A stretch of DNA of 64,000 nucleotides from Chryseobacterium gregarium DSM 19109 (GCF_000430845.1 NZ_AUMU01000002.1:372001-436000); one strand, 5' to 3'. Numbered from the stretch's first letter, positions 26,385 to 34,808 are shown. Program-made: numbers and translations. Notes: generated by a model not told the origin, from the letters alone.

Positions 26385-26756
26385 CTAACTGTCAAAAGGT
26401 GAAGAGTCACTGGAATGATCGGAAAAATCGGTGAACAAAACCGTGTCAAACAGTGCGCCGTACTGGCTTGCCATCGTCACCAGAAACGGATATTCGGTAT
26501 GGAACCTGTTCATCATTTTTTTCCTCCAGACGGGCCGGTCCGGCGAGTATAATTCGATTTTGGAAGTCAGCCTGGGATCCAGAACGGCTTTGCACGTCAG
26601 ACAGAGTTTTTGATCTTTGCCATTTTCATTCTGACGGAAGATATGGTTTTTGCAAACATTTTTGTTGCAGTTTGCGCATTGTTCCGTGGCAACAGCAGGA
26701 CAGTCGTCCACGAGAAACAAACCTAATTTTTCCTGACAATTTATATTTTGATCCAT
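26385..26756 (-). CDS. Small Cys-rich (B-box/zinc-ribbon-like) protein
   Basis: A 123-residue cytosolic protein. The N-terminal half has six Cys and a His in the order C-x11-C-x7-C-x2-C-x4-C-x3-H and later LCLTCKA, resembling B-box-like zinc sites (TEQCANCNKNVCKNHIF). The C-terminal half ends in a Ser/Asp-rich tail (FSDHSSDSSPFDS). No family assigned. It is packed 10 bp after the membrane gene and 5 bp before a GT4 gene, so co-expression with the glycosylation genes is likely. Confidence 0.7.
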   Translation of the reverse strand: MDQNINCQEKLGLFLVDDCPAVATEQCANCNKNVCKNHIFRQNENGKDQKLCLTCKAVLDPRLTSKIELYSPDRPVWRKKMMNRFHTEYPFLVTMASQYGALFDTVLFTDFSDHSSDSSPFDS

Positions 26757-26766
26757 AATCTCAGTC

Positions 26767-27681
26767 TTATTTTAAGGTAAAGCATCCGTAGCAGATATTA
26801 AACAGGTTAACGACCTCCAAAGAAAAATATTCTACGGAAAACAAAGGAGTGGAATTGTACTGATAGGCACTGTAATCATCGGGATTTTCGTCCTTAACAT
26901 CAAATTTTCTCCGCGCTTTCATATAATAAAAAGATTCATCTTCTTCCAGCTGGATATCAGATTTATCAATGTCGGTTTTCAGCTGATAGATGGATTTCGG
27001 AAGTTTTAACTTCAGAATAAAAGGATAGACAGATTTGTATTTCTCCTTTGTTTTTCTTTTCCCGCTGAGTCCTCTCTTGTTGATAATGCGTTTTCTCACT
27101 TTTTCCACAAAGCTGAAGCTGACTTCTGCACCGTCTTTCAGTGTGCAGTATCCCTGTCCAATTTCTTTTTCATAAAACTCCTCTTTGCCGGAGATGAAAC
27201 CAGGTGTTTCAAATGTAGCGTCCCCTGTAGATTTCAAATGTTCTACGCCTGCCAATGTTTCCTTCACATTTGCGGTAAAATGGATCGTGCCCAATTGTGG
27301 AAGCTCTTCTTCTATCAAGGTGAATAAGGCGGAAAAGTAATCCGAGAAAAAGTCATAGCCATCAGTATAATTCTTTCTGAATTCTTTTCTGTATCGCAAA
27401 TCCATCACCAGAACGACCACAAACAAAATAATGTTGACTGCAATAAAGTAACCTGGAACCAGAAAGAACATTGCAATGGCAATAATAGCATACGCAATCC
27501 AAAGTGTATTGGTTTTTTTCTTTCTCTTTTTGAGGGACAGTTCGCGTTGCAAAACGCACATTCTGAAGAATCTGATCCATTTCAGAGGTGTTTTTTTTGA
27601 ACTGAAGCCACGGTGCAGATGCGCTCTTTCAATAGGCGCCATATCTTCCGTAGTCAACTGGATATTATAATATTCTGCCAT
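26767..27681 (-). CDS. Hypothetical membrane protein of the LemA operon
   Basis: A 304-residue protein. A charged N-terminus rich in Arg and Lys is followed by two adjacent membrane helices (about residues 61-80 and 83-98). A large soluble domain comes next (TIHFTANVKETLAGVEHLK, EIGQGYCTLKDGAEVSFSF, FILKLKLPKSIYQLKTDI), ending in a hydrophobic Cys-containing tail. The layout resembles the LemA-partner proteins of Bacteria (DUF3137-like), but I cannot confirm the family. The gene spacing is 4 bp upstream and 10 bp downstream. Confidence 0.68.
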   Translation of the reverse strand: MAEYYNIQLTTEDMAPIERAHLHRGFSSKKTPLKWIRFFRMCVLQRELSLKKRKKKTNTLWIAYAIIAIAMFFLVPGYFIAVNIILFVVVLVMDLRYRKEFRKNYTDGYDFFSDYFSALFTLIEEELPQLGTIHFTANVKETLAGVEHLKSTGDATFETPGFISGKEEFYEKEIGQGYCTLKDGAEVSFSFVEKVRKRIINKRGLSGKRKTKEKYKSVYPFILKLKLPKSIYQLKTDIDKSDIQLEEDESFYYMKARRKFDVKDENPDDYSAYQYNSTPLFSVEYFSLEVVNLFNICYGCFTLK

Positions 27682-27685
27682 AGTT

Positions 27686-28828
27686 TTACATTAGGTTTTG
27701 ATATACTTTTTGTAGCTTTTCATTGTGATGATTCCAGGTAAATTGCTGCCGGAACCTGTTGAATGCATGTTCAGCTTTCTCGTTTGCCGACTCCGGGTTA
27801 TCCAAAACAAAACGGATGCAACGGCTGAGATCCAGCTCATCTTCCGGCCAGAAAAAGTAGGCTTCGTCTTCTGTCAGCAATTCTTTGGTTACGGGCAGTT
27901 CTGCGGCAATAATAGGCGATTTACAGGCCATAGATTCCAGGATTTTGATCGGGCAACACCCCTGCACCACATTTCGGTCTCCGAATTTTAGCGGGGCAAT
28001 GGATGCTTTTGCATGCTGGATGATGGAGTAGAGCGCATCTTTATCGAGTTCATATCTGAAAATGACCTGATCCTGAATTCCAAGATTCTCCATTAATTTA
28101 TGGTAAGGTTTTGTTGCCTTTTCTTTAACGGAAGAGCAAATAACCAATTTCAGGTTTGGATAATCTTTCAGATACCGGAAAGATTTCAGCAGAATGTCCA
28201 ATCCTTGCCACGGTTGCAACGCTCCGAAGTAAACGAGATAATCTACAGGAAGGCCAGCCGGTTTTTCTGTTTTTGGGACTGTTTCCGCACCATTGGGAAT
28301 GACAGAGATTTTATCCTCAGCAATCGAAAATTTTTCGGTCAGATATTTTTTTGTGACTGCAGACGGCGTTACGATATGATCGCAGGCTTCAAGGCAGGTC
28401 AGTTCAATATTCTGGATTTCAGCAATGAGGGAAGGTGTTAGGAGGGGAAATCTTACCGGCAGTTCTATGGATGTCAGGGCATTGACTTCAAAAACTGTTT
28501 TGAGATGAGCTTGATTGATCATTCCCAGTCCGCTCCAGATATCACGGAACTGTCCAATTCCTTTTTCATCGGAAAGTTTCGTGCAGCTGTAGACTTTTTC
28601 AGAAAAAAGCCGGGCCCTTTCCAGGTAATTTTGAGCGTCGTCTTCGTAGAAGAAAGGATAGATTTCTACATTTTCCGCCAGCTTGGCATCTATAGCAGAA
28701 TTGCCTTTCAGACAGTACACATCTACTTTATCCGCAATTTCGGACAGGGCCTGCAAACTGTGGCTGATGTGCGTAGACGCACCTTTGCTGGTGGGGAAAG
28801 CATCAAAACTGGCGTAGTAGGATTTCAT
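27686..28828 (-). CDS. Glycosyltransferase family 4 protein
   Basis: A 380-residue GT-B enzyme. The N-terminal domain begins MKSYYASFDAFPTSKGAST; it has the domain-linking HIVTPSAVTKKYLTEKF and VIPNGAETVP. The C-terminal donor domain has LVYFGALQPWQGLDILLKSF and GCCPIKILESMACKSPIIAAE, the GT4 E-x7-E type donor motif. Cytosolic. Second gene of the operon after lemA (gap 9 bp). It differs from the other GT4 in the operon, so two successive sugar transfers are plausible. Confidence 0.87.
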   Translation of the reverse strand: MKSYYASFDAFPTSKGASTHISHSLQALSEIADKVDVYCLKGNSAIDAKLAENVEIYPFFYEDDAQNYLERARLFSEKVYSCTKLSDEKGIGQFRDIWSGLGMINQAHLKTVFEVNALTSIELPVRFPLLTPSLIAEIQNIELTCLEACDHIVTPSAVTKKYLTEKFSIAEDKISVIPNGAETVPKTEKPAGLPVDYLVYFGALQPWQGLDILLKSFRYLKDYPNLKLVICSSVKEKATKPYHKLMENLGIQDQVIFRYELDKDALYSIIQHAKASIAPLKFGDRNVVQGCCPIKILESMACKSPIIAAELPVTKELLTEDEAYFFWPEDELDLSRCIRFVLDNPESANEKAEHAFNRFRQQFTWNHHNEKLQKVYQNLM

Positions 28829-28837
28829 TATTTGAAG

Positions 28838-29392
28838 TTAGAAATTAACTTTCGTCACCTCGCGCTCACTCGCATTCTGAATTTCAAAAAATTCGGCTTT
28901 CTCAAATTTGAAAGCATTGGCAATCATGTTGGAAGGGAAGACATCAATCGCAATATTATTCTCCTTTACCGTGCCGTTATAGTACCTTCTTGCCATCTCG
29001 ATATCATCCTCCAGGGCATTCAAATCCTGCTGGAGAGAGATGAAATTACTGTTGGCTTTCAGGTCCGGATAGTTTTCTGCCACCGCAAACAGGTTCATCA
29101 TCGCATTCTGCATAGTAGATTCCGCTGCGCCCTGTTCTTTGGCAGACTGCGCTCTGCCGGAAAGATTTCTGGCTTCTATTACATTTTGCAAAACCGACGA
29201 TTCGTGTGATGCATAGCCTTTTACTGTTTCCACAAGATTAGGGATCAGGTCATTCCGCTTTTTCAGAAACACATCTATCGAGCTCCACCCTTCCTGCACG
29301 TTGACCTTTTTATTCACCAACCCGTTGTACACCGAGACCGCCCAAATGACAGCAATCGCCAAAACAGCAGCGATAATTCCGACTGTAATCAT
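28838..29392 (-). CDS. LemA family protein
   Basis: A 184-residue LemA protein. An N-terminal membrane helix (residues about 2-20) precedes the signature helical domain: YNGLVNKKVNVQEGWSSIDV, FLKKRNDLIPNLVETVKGY, ENYPDLKANSNFISLQQDL and ARRYYNGTVKENNIAIDVFP with a short tail. Length matches. LemA proteins are membrane-anchored with unknown function; in other bacteria they pair with TPM or DUF3137-type membrane proteins. Here it is the first gene of a tight seven-gene operon with glycosyltransferases, an unusual partner set. Confidence 0.92.
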   Translation of the reverse strand: MITVGIIAAVLAIAVIWAVSVYNGLVNKKVNVQEGWSSIDVFLKKRNDLIPNLVETVKGYASHESSVLQNVIEARNLSGRAQSAKEQGAAESTMQNAMMNLFAVAENYPDLKANSNFISLQQDLNALEDDIEMARRYYNGTVKENNIAIDVFPSNMIANAFKFEKAEFFEIQNASEREVTKVNF

Positions 29393-29563
29393 GATTTATT
29401 TTTTCTACAAGATAAAAAAAATACCACAAGGAAAGGAAAAAATGTTGTAAAATTCTTTCAATATAGATACGGGATACCAAAAGCATCAGGATGGCAAAAT
29501 GTTTCTTGATGAAATATGGGTTAGAGAATACAGCATAAAGAAGCGGAGGAATTAAGGGATTGA

Positions 29564-29779
29564 CAAAGCGAGGTTTTCAACGGACAGTTATATGTGTCTT
29601 CTACCAATTTCGTCTATCGGCTCGAAGACGACAAGCTCGTACCTGTTGATTTCGGGGACGAATTTGTACAGACCTGTTATCTCCTGAGCGCAGCTGATGG
29701 GATCATGTTGTCCATAGGGGGGAAGGATGTAATGGAGTTCGATGGTTCAACCTGGACGCGGCGTCTGCGAATTGATTAA
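29564..29779 (+). pseudogene. 3' fragment of a gene with a propeller-like repeat
   Basis: An open frame of 71 codons runs from an in-frame TGA (29561) to the stop at 29779 without an ATG. It reads SEVFNGQLYVSSTNFVYRL, EDDKLVPVDFGDEF and DVMEFDGSTWTRRLRID. The phrases FNGQLYV and VMEFDGSTWTR look like Kelch- or WD-type blades in small propeller proteins. The beginning is lost, so it is most likely a decapitated remnant. Confidence 0.5.
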
Positions 29780-30162
29780 GCGGCTATCTTTAATTAGTTA
29801 ACAATTTTAATAAGTGGATTTATTGTAGAATTAATTTGAGGAAAACACAATGTGATCAGATTCTCAGATTAATTGAGAAATAGAATTTATAGCTGCCGGA
29901 TTTTCAGGCGTACTGTAATCTTCCTTTGTACTTATAACTTAATTATTTTAAAATGGTGGATTTTTCGTATTACTATTTAATTGTCGGATAAAAAATGTAG
30001 TTTTAATTTATTCATTATTTTGAATACTTTGCTTACCCAATATAAATCTGACAATGTATTCTTCCTTTTCTCGGTATTTAATAGGTGGGATTATTATTTT
30101 TCATTACCTCAGAGAAAACAATAAAAAACAGGTATGGCCATAATACACTCGCCTGGTTTAAG
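29780..30162. other. AT-rich region without gene
   Basis: About 380 bp of AT-rich DNA. No open frame of coding character, no clear terminator or promoter recognised. It borders two gene remnants, so it is probably decayed sequence. Confidence 0.5.
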
Positions 30163-30340
30163 ATGATTATATTTTTATTACTTTTGCCCTGAGCATTTTA
30201 ACAGCGGGAAACCAACACAATGGGTTCTCACATATGTTTACGTCAAGGATGGTAAAAATCTGGTAAGTGGAGTAAGTGTTAACTATCCGCCTGCCAAAAT
30301 TGTCTCTCGCTTAAATCTGATCGTAAAATTCCTATTGTAA
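30163..30340 (+). pseudogene. Second remnant of secreted-protein family A
   Basis: From ATG 30163 the frame gives a short hydrophobic signal-like start (MIIFLLLLP) and stops at TGA. Shifted by one frame it continues NSGKPTQWVLTYVYVKDG, KNLVSGVSVNYPPAK and IVSRLNLIVKFLL to the TAA at 30340. This matches the remnant at 18896 (signal peptide, NSGRPTP, then YVNNVKNRVSRV). About 27 residues between signal and NSG are missing here. Both are broken copies of one family. Confidence 0.55.
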
Positions 30341-30507
30341 TTACAAAACGTATTTGTGAAATAGAAGCTATGTGCCGGTCATATAAGTAATTTAGTCACC
30401 AAATTTATAAGTTGATGTATTGATTTCAAATTAATTTTTACACTATATTGTGAAATATGGTATGCCATTTGAATAGATGAGAAAAATAAAGTTTTAAAGG
30501 ATAATGA

Positions 30508-31047
30508 ATGGAGGAAATCAAAGCCAAAAATATAATAGAGAAGGGTGAGCATATCCATATTTACATTCCTGCCTATAGGTTTTATTTATTTGCATTTTTC
30601 TTATTATTGGGTGCTCTCGTACTGGTAGGATCTAACGTATTCATTTATCTTTACGAGCCTGAGACCTTTTCATCTTTATGGATCAGGGAAAGCCTGATAT
30701 ATCTTGGGGTGATGGCCTTGGCATTGCTGTTTATGGGATATGAATTTATAAAATTGAAAAGATGCTTTAAGAGCCCTCAGATGTTGATCTGCAAAAATGA
30801 AATTCGCTTTAAAATAAAGGATAAGGGAGGTCCGCTGCTTACTTCTGATTACGTTTCCCTGAAATACAAAGATATTATTTCGGTTATTTATCCCCCCGAA
30901 CGGGATTGCAGCAGAACGCTGACATTTCTGACTGAAACACAACGGTATCCGGTGGGATTGATACTTGAAACTGAGGAGAAAAAGATCGTATACCGGATTT
31001 TGCAGTCAAGACTTACGAGTAATGCACGCACTGTAAATGAAGATTAG
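30508..31047 (+). CDS. Two-helix membrane protein, PH-like C-terminal domain
   Basis: A 179-residue protein. An N-terminal segment (IEKGEHIHIYIPAYRFY) precedes two membrane helices (about residues 27-48 and 63-82), then a soluble domain LICKNEIRFKIKDKGG, LLTSDYVSLKYKDIISVIYP and YPVGLILETEEKK. The strand pattern with YKDIISV is like the bacterial PH-like domain of YcxB/YdbT-type proteins. It has the same layout as the protein encoded at 16703-17293. Function unknown. Confidence 0.7.
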   Translation: MEEIKAKNIIEKGEHIHIYIPAYRFYLFAFFLLLGALVLVGSNVFIYLYEPETFSSLWIRESLIYLGVMALALLFMGYEFIKLKRCFKSPQMLICKNEIRFKIKDKGGPLLTSDYVSLKYKDIISVIYPPERDCSRTLTFLTETQRYPVGLILETEEKKIVYRILQSRLTSNARTVNED

Positions 31048-31307
31048 GTTTTTTCGGGCAGATCTTTTTGATCATTATATCTGTAACACACGGAGAAATA
31101 AATTTCATACTGATCCTGTCCATAGGTAATTGGTTAAGACCATTTTTCATCAAATTGATATAGTGCCAATGCTTACTACCAAAGTAATAGCATAATATGC
31201 TTTATTGGTATTTACTGTGTCATTTTACACTAAAATAATCTTACGCCAAATCATTTATAGACGTATGCGCATGAGCTTCCCTATATACAAAAGGCGTTTT
31301 TTTCCGT

Positions 31308-31315
31308 TATTTTTG
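31308..31315 (+). promoter_or_regulatory. -7 promoter box of the arr gene
   Basis: TATTTTTG is an exact TAnnTTTG match ending 18 nt before the ATG. No TTG at the usual -33 spacing. The rest of the 286-bp spacer (31048-31333) shows no gene. Confidence 0.4.
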
Positions 31316-31333
31316 TGAATAAATATTCTAAAT

Positions 31334-32080
31334 ATGGAATTCAACCCCAACAATCCGGTCATCAAACTCTGTATGAAAGGCATGCACCTGAAGGAAACAG
31401 GCAGTCCTGAAGAAGCTGCTCAGGTATTTCTCCAGGCATGGAATGAAGCATCTGACGATTTTGAAAAGTTCATTTCTGCCTGGTACATTGCCCGGCTGCA
31501 GAAAGATGTTCATGAGAAAATACATTGGTATGAAACCGCATTGGAACATGCTTTGAAGACTGATAATGAAACGGTCAAAGGGTCTTTTCTGACTGTTTTA
31601 TATTCGAGCATCGCTAATTATTACGAATACCTTGGCGACATGGATAATGCAAAAAGGCATCACGACTTAGCTTTAGCTTCGATAAACCGGCTCAGCGATA
31701 AAGGTCCCTTTTATCACGGAACAAGAGCAGATCTGAAAGTGGGTGATCTTCTGACTGCAGGCCGTACTTCCAACTATAAGTCGGAACTCGTCATGAACCA
31801 CATTTACTTTACAGCGCTGGTTGACGGGGCAGGGCTCGCTGCTGCGCTGGCCGGTGGAGCGGGTGCGGAACGGGTTTATCTTGTTGAACCCACCGGAAGT
31901 TTTGAAGATGATCCCAATGTGACCAATAAAAAGTTCCCGGGCAACCCGACGCGTTCTTACCGCACCCGGGAGCCGTTGAAGATTACTGGTGAAGTAACAG
32001 AATGGCTAAGACAAACTCCTGAACAAATACAGCAATGGCGGGAGAAGCTGGCGAATAATAAAGGAGACATTATCAATTAA
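31334..32080 (+). CDS. arr: NAD(+)-rifampin ADP-ribosyltransferase with N-terminal helical (TPR-like) domain
   Basis: A 248-residue protein in two parts. Residues about 123-235 form an Arr domain, which inactivates rifamycins by ADP-ribosylating the ansa-chain hydroxyl. Diagnostic segments are GPFYHGTRADLKVGDLL, SNYKSELVMNHIYFTAL, AERVYLVEPTGSFEDDPN and GNPTRSYRTREPLKI. Residues 1-120 are helical and TPR-like (EEAAQVFLQAWNEASDDFEK, YYEYLGDMDNAKRHHDLAL). Classical Arr is only about 140 aa, so this is an extended or fused form. It predicts rifampin modification if expressed; the helical part may serve another role. Confidence 0.9.
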   Translation: MEFNPNNPVIKLCMKGMHLKETGSPEEAAQVFLQAWNEASDDFEKFISAWYIARLQKDVHEKIHWYETALEHALKTDNETVKGSFLTVLYSSIANYYEYLGDMDNAKRHHDLALASINRLSDKGPFYHGTRADLKVGDLLTAGRTSNYKSELVMNHIYFTALVDGAGLAAALAGGAGAERVYLVEPTGSFEDDPNVTNKKFPGNPTRSYRTREPLKITGEVTEWLRQTPEQIQQWREKLANNKGDIIN

Positions 32081-32102
32081 TGGATTAAGGCTGAAAAGGG
32101 AT

Positions 32103-32417
32103 TCATCCTTTGATAATTTTAGCCGGAACTTCTTTGCGCTGATACCTGCTCACCGGCAACTGATGTTTTTTGCTATATAGGGTAGGGCCCTCAATGCTAT
32201 CGACCTTATTTTTGACAACAATGTATGATTTATGAATCTGAATGAATTCCACGTCAGGTAGTTTTTCAAGAAGACCTTTAATGGTTGCATGAATGATAAG
32301 TTTTTTGTTCTCGGGATCAATGGATACATAATTTTCTACTCCTTCGATAAACAATATTTCATCAAAAATTATTTTCTCAAGCCCACCATTTCCTTTGATA
32401 AATAGATAGAGGGTCAA
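32103..32417 (-). CDS. LytTR DNA-binding domain protein, probably a truncated response regulator
   Basis: A 104-residue LytTR domain: LEKIIFDEILFIEGVENYVSI, IHATIKGLLEKLPDVEFIQIHKSY and QLPVSRYQRKEV. This domain normally follows a receiver domain in Bacteroidota response regulators (about 240 aa). Here the only start is a TTG at 32417; the frame upstream continues as a linker-like KARQQTKKNNSL to an in-frame TAA, without ATG. The receiver part is missing, so it is either an orphan LytTR regulator or the 3' remnant of a response regulator gene. No histidine kinase is nearby. Confidence 0.7.
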   Translation of the reverse strand: MTLYLFIKGNGGLEKIIFDEILFIEGVENYVSIDPENKKLIIHATIKGLLEKLPDVEFIQIHKSYIVVKNKVDSIEGPTLYSKKHQLPVSRYQRKEVPAKIIKG

Positions 32418-32586
32418 AGAATTATTTTTTTTCGTCTGCTGCCGTGCTTTGTAGGACGAAAGACGTTACATGTTGTTTTATCTTTGATATGAGACGGGGA
32501 GGAAATACATTTAGATTCAAAAACTCGGGCCGTCACAGAAAGACCTATTGTCTTTCAAAGTACCGTTGCGAGGCTCCCGATATGCA

Positions 32587-32760
32587 TTAACCTCCTTTAC
32601 GGCCACTGCCCTGTACTATTTTACTTACTTTTCCAGGGCGATCATCACCGTTTAATTTTGACAATTCTTCAGAAACGCCGTTTTGCAAATCTTTCAATTG
32701 TTCCTGCAGCTCGGCTGTATTCGGAACCTTTGGAACTGTGCTTTTAGTTTTATCTTTCAT
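32587..32760 (-). CDS. Small charged protein ending in Gly-Gly
   Basis: A 57-residue protein. It starts MKDKTKSTVPKVPNTAELQE, continues with an amphipathic helix (LKDLQNGVSEELSKLNG) and ends DRPGKVSKIVQGSGRKGG. It has no Cys, no signal peptide and no membrane segment, is highly charged, and its codon use looks normal. The exposed Gly-Gly C-terminus is noteworthy because such ends occur on ubiquitin-like and some peptide precursor proteins, but no partner enzyme is nearby. No family recognised. Confidence 0.6.
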   Translation of the reverse strand: MKDKTKSTVPKVPNTAELQEQLKDLQNGVSEELSKLNGDDRPGKVSKIVQGSGRKGG

Positions 32761-32943
32761 GGCTATTAATTATAGGTTGGTCGGAATTATCTATGAAAAC
32801 CGGATGATGAAATTTACAAAAAAATAAGCAATGATTAACACCTGCATCAAAAAGTCAGGAAACTTAGCAGGATAACTATTAAATAAAATACTTATTTGGA
32901 TATTCCTTCGAAAATAATTGACAAGAATAGAGATGTTCGCACC

Positions 32944-32969
32944 TTTATGCTTGATGCATGAAGCATAAA
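32944..32969. promoter_or_regulatory. Perfect palindrome upstream of AraC gene
   Basis: TTTATGCTT and AAGCATAAA form a perfect 9-bp inverted repeat around GATGCATG, which is itself nearly symmetric. It lies about 105 bp upstream of the AraC-type gene. No T tract follows on either strand, so an operator is more likely than a terminator. Confidence 0.4.
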
Positions 32970-33073
32970 GAAAGTAGGGGCTTACTTACATCCTTCGTGG
33001 GATCGGGTTATTAATACAGTTTAAAAGTGATCAGGACCTACCCGTGAAAACCATAGAAATAGATTAATTTCGC

Positions 33074-33814
33074 ATGATGGGCTATAAAGAGATAAAACCA
33101 CATCCCGGTCTGATAGACTATATTGATGCTTTCTGGACAGTAACTAATAATTCAGCAGCACCGGTATCTGGCAAAATACTGCCTGACGGCTGCGTCGATA
33201 TGATCTTAAACCTGGGAAAGGATTGCAAAATGGACAACAGCCGTTTACCTCTGCAACATGGGGAGGCTTGCCTGGTTGGCACGATGAGGCATTTCAAGAC
33301 CACTGAATTGCATCCTGAAACATGCCTCCTGGGAATACGCTTTAAGCCATCTGCCTTTCCATCATTTTACAGATTTGCATCTCTGTATGAGGTTACTGAT
33401 ATGACCGTTCCGTTTGAGAAAAAGCTTTCGCCTGTTCATGACCGGATTATAGCCGATGGCCATGAATATCTCAATCAGTTTTTTATTGAAAAACTTTCTA
33501 CCCGTCCGGTCAGTATCCTGACACCGATCATAGAAGATATTAAAAGATATAAAGGCATCATCAGTGTAACTGAACTGGCCGGCCGGCATTACTGTACGGC
33601 CAGGCAGTTAGAAAGACATTTCAGACAGCATATTGGGATCAGTCCGAAAGAGTTCATTAATTTAACCCGGTTTCAGTTCGTAAAAGCGGCTATTGAACAG
33701 AAACCATCCCATAAAAGTATGCTTGAGGTAGCCTTTGAATACGGATATTACGACCATGCGCATCTGGCTAATTCTATAAAGAGTTATACAGGATCAACAC
33801 CTACCCAGCTTTAA
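33074..33814 (+). CDS. AraC family transcriptional regulator
   Basis: A 246-residue regulator. The N-terminal DUF6597-type sensor domain begins YKEIKPHPGLIDYIDAFW and contains KILPDGCVDMILNLG and LLGIRFKPSAFPSFY. The C-terminal double helix-turn-helix has TARQLERHFRQHIGISPKEF and VAFEYGYYDHAHLANSIKSY with TGSTPTQL. Likely cytosolic, with an unknown ligand. It is followed by a VOC-fold gene 71 bp downstream in the same direction, a possible target. Confidence 0.9.
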   Translation: MMGYKEIKPHPGLIDYIDAFWTVTNNSAAPVSGKILPDGCVDMILNLGKDCKMDNSRLPLQHGEACLVGTMRHFKTTELHPETCLLGIRFKPSAFPSFYRFASLYEVTDMTVPFEKKLSPVHDRIIADGHEYLNQFFIEKLSTRPVSILTPIIEDIKRYKGIISVTELAGRHYCTARQLERHFRQHIGISPKEFINLTRFQFVKAAIEQKPSHKSMLEVAFEYGYYDHAHLANSIKSYTGSTPTQL

Positions 33815-33855
33815 TCATGTCGCATTTTTCCAAAGTACGGAGCTGTATTGTTTCT

Positions 33856-33863
33856 TAGATTTG
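33856..33863 (+). promoter_or_regulatory. -7 promoter box of the VOC gene
   Basis: TAGATTTG, an exact TAnnTTTG match, ends 22 nt before the VOC gene ATG. No convincing -33 TTG at standard spacing. Confidence 0.4.
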
Positions 33864-33885
33864 CATAACAAAATATAAAAACATC

Positions 33886-34248
33886 ATGGCTCAGACACCT
33901 ATTTCTGCTAAACTGAAAAATAACCAGATCCAGTATATTGAATTTCTCTCGGGAGACCTGCAGGCGGCAAAAAAATTCTACAAAGAATGTTTCGGCTGGA
34001 ATTTTACGGATTACGGTCCGGATTATACTGCATTTGAAGGCGATTATGTTGATGGCGGCTTTGCTCATGGAGAGCCCGTTAACGGAACCGTTTTGGCCAT
34101 TCTGTATTCGGATGCAATCGAAACCACGAAAAATAAAGTGATCAGCTCGGGAGGGAATATCGTGAAAGATATTTTTACCTTTCCCGGAGGCAGGCGTTTT
34201 CATTTTACGGATCCTGACGGCTACGAACTTGCTGTTTGGTCAGAATAG
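33886..34248 (+). CDS. VOC family (glyoxalase-like) protein
   Basis: A 120-residue protein of the vicinal oxygen chelate fold. Two beta-alpha-beta-beta-beta modules are visible: IQYIEFLSGDLQAAKKFYKE, then CFGWNFTDYGPDYTAF, followed by VLAILYSDAIETTKNKVISS and the terminal FHFTDPDGYELAVWSE, the glyoxalase C-terminal signature. Single-domain VOC proteins may bind metals for isomerisation, dioxygenation or drug binding; no substrate can be given. It follows the AraC regulator. Confidence 0.9.
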   Translation: MAQTPISAKLKNNQIQYIEFLSGDLQAAKKFYKECFGWNFTDYGPDYTAFEGDYVDGGFAHGEPVNGTVLAILYSDAIETTKNKVISSGGNIVKDIFTFPGGRRFHFTDPDGYELAVWSE

Positions 34249-34424
34249 ATACAACATAACGAAGCCTATATCGTTAAATTACTGCCAGTTTATCAAGCAG
34301 TGGTATTCGATATAATCGCAAATTGGGGACCCTAAAATTTTTAGTCGAGAATATTGCCTTTCATTTACGATGGTCCTAGGGTGATTTAAATTCCTGTTCC
34401 TAAACCGGTCTTTTTATAAGATGG

Positions 34425-34808
34425 TTATTTTGCCCTTGTCGCGGTATCAAATGAGAAAACCAGCTTGTTCTGATCAATCTCTTTCAGTGGAATCTCAGGA
34501 GCATCCTTTCCGAGGCCGCCGGTAAAATAAACAGATGCCTTATGGGTTGAGCCTTTTTCCAGCCCATCTTCAAATAAAGCAATGCCGAACAGGTTACGGT
34601 CGACTTTGGAATGCGCAATAATGCTGACGGTCCCCAGGTTATACCTGCCGTTATTTTTTAAGGTAACCACTCCGTTTTTATACGTATAACTGAGTCCCTT
34701 GACCGTTGCCAGGTAGGTTTTGTCTTTGCTGGTAACCGGCTGATAGGTCTGTGCACAGCACGAAATACCGGCAATGAATAAAAATAAAGATAATACGGTT
34801 TTCTTCAT
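34425..34808 (-). CDS. Hypothetical exported protein
   Basis: A 127-residue protein with a signal peptide (MKKTVLSLFLFIAGISCCAQ). The start at 34808 is chosen because the longer frame adds residues before the signal. The mature domain is small and beta-rich (GLSYTYKNGVVTLKNNGRYN, TVSIIAHSKVDRNLFGIALF). The Cys-Cys before AQ could also serve as a lipobox. No family recognised. The spacer 34249-34424 shows no gene. Confidence 0.68.
   Translation of the reverse strand: MKKTVLSLFLFIAGISCCAQTYQPVTSKDKTYLATVKGLSYTYKNGVVTLKNNGRYNLGTVSIIAHSKVDRNLFGIALFEDGLEKGSTHKASVYFTGGLGKDAPEIPLKEIDQNKLVFSFDTATRAK

Larger units (their letters stand above)
32418..33073. other. Long intergenic region with one small gene and a palindrome
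   Basis: About 650 bp. It contains the 57-residue minus-strand gene at 32587-32760 and a perfect palindrome at 32944-32969. The rest shows no ORF of coding character. Confidence 0.55.
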
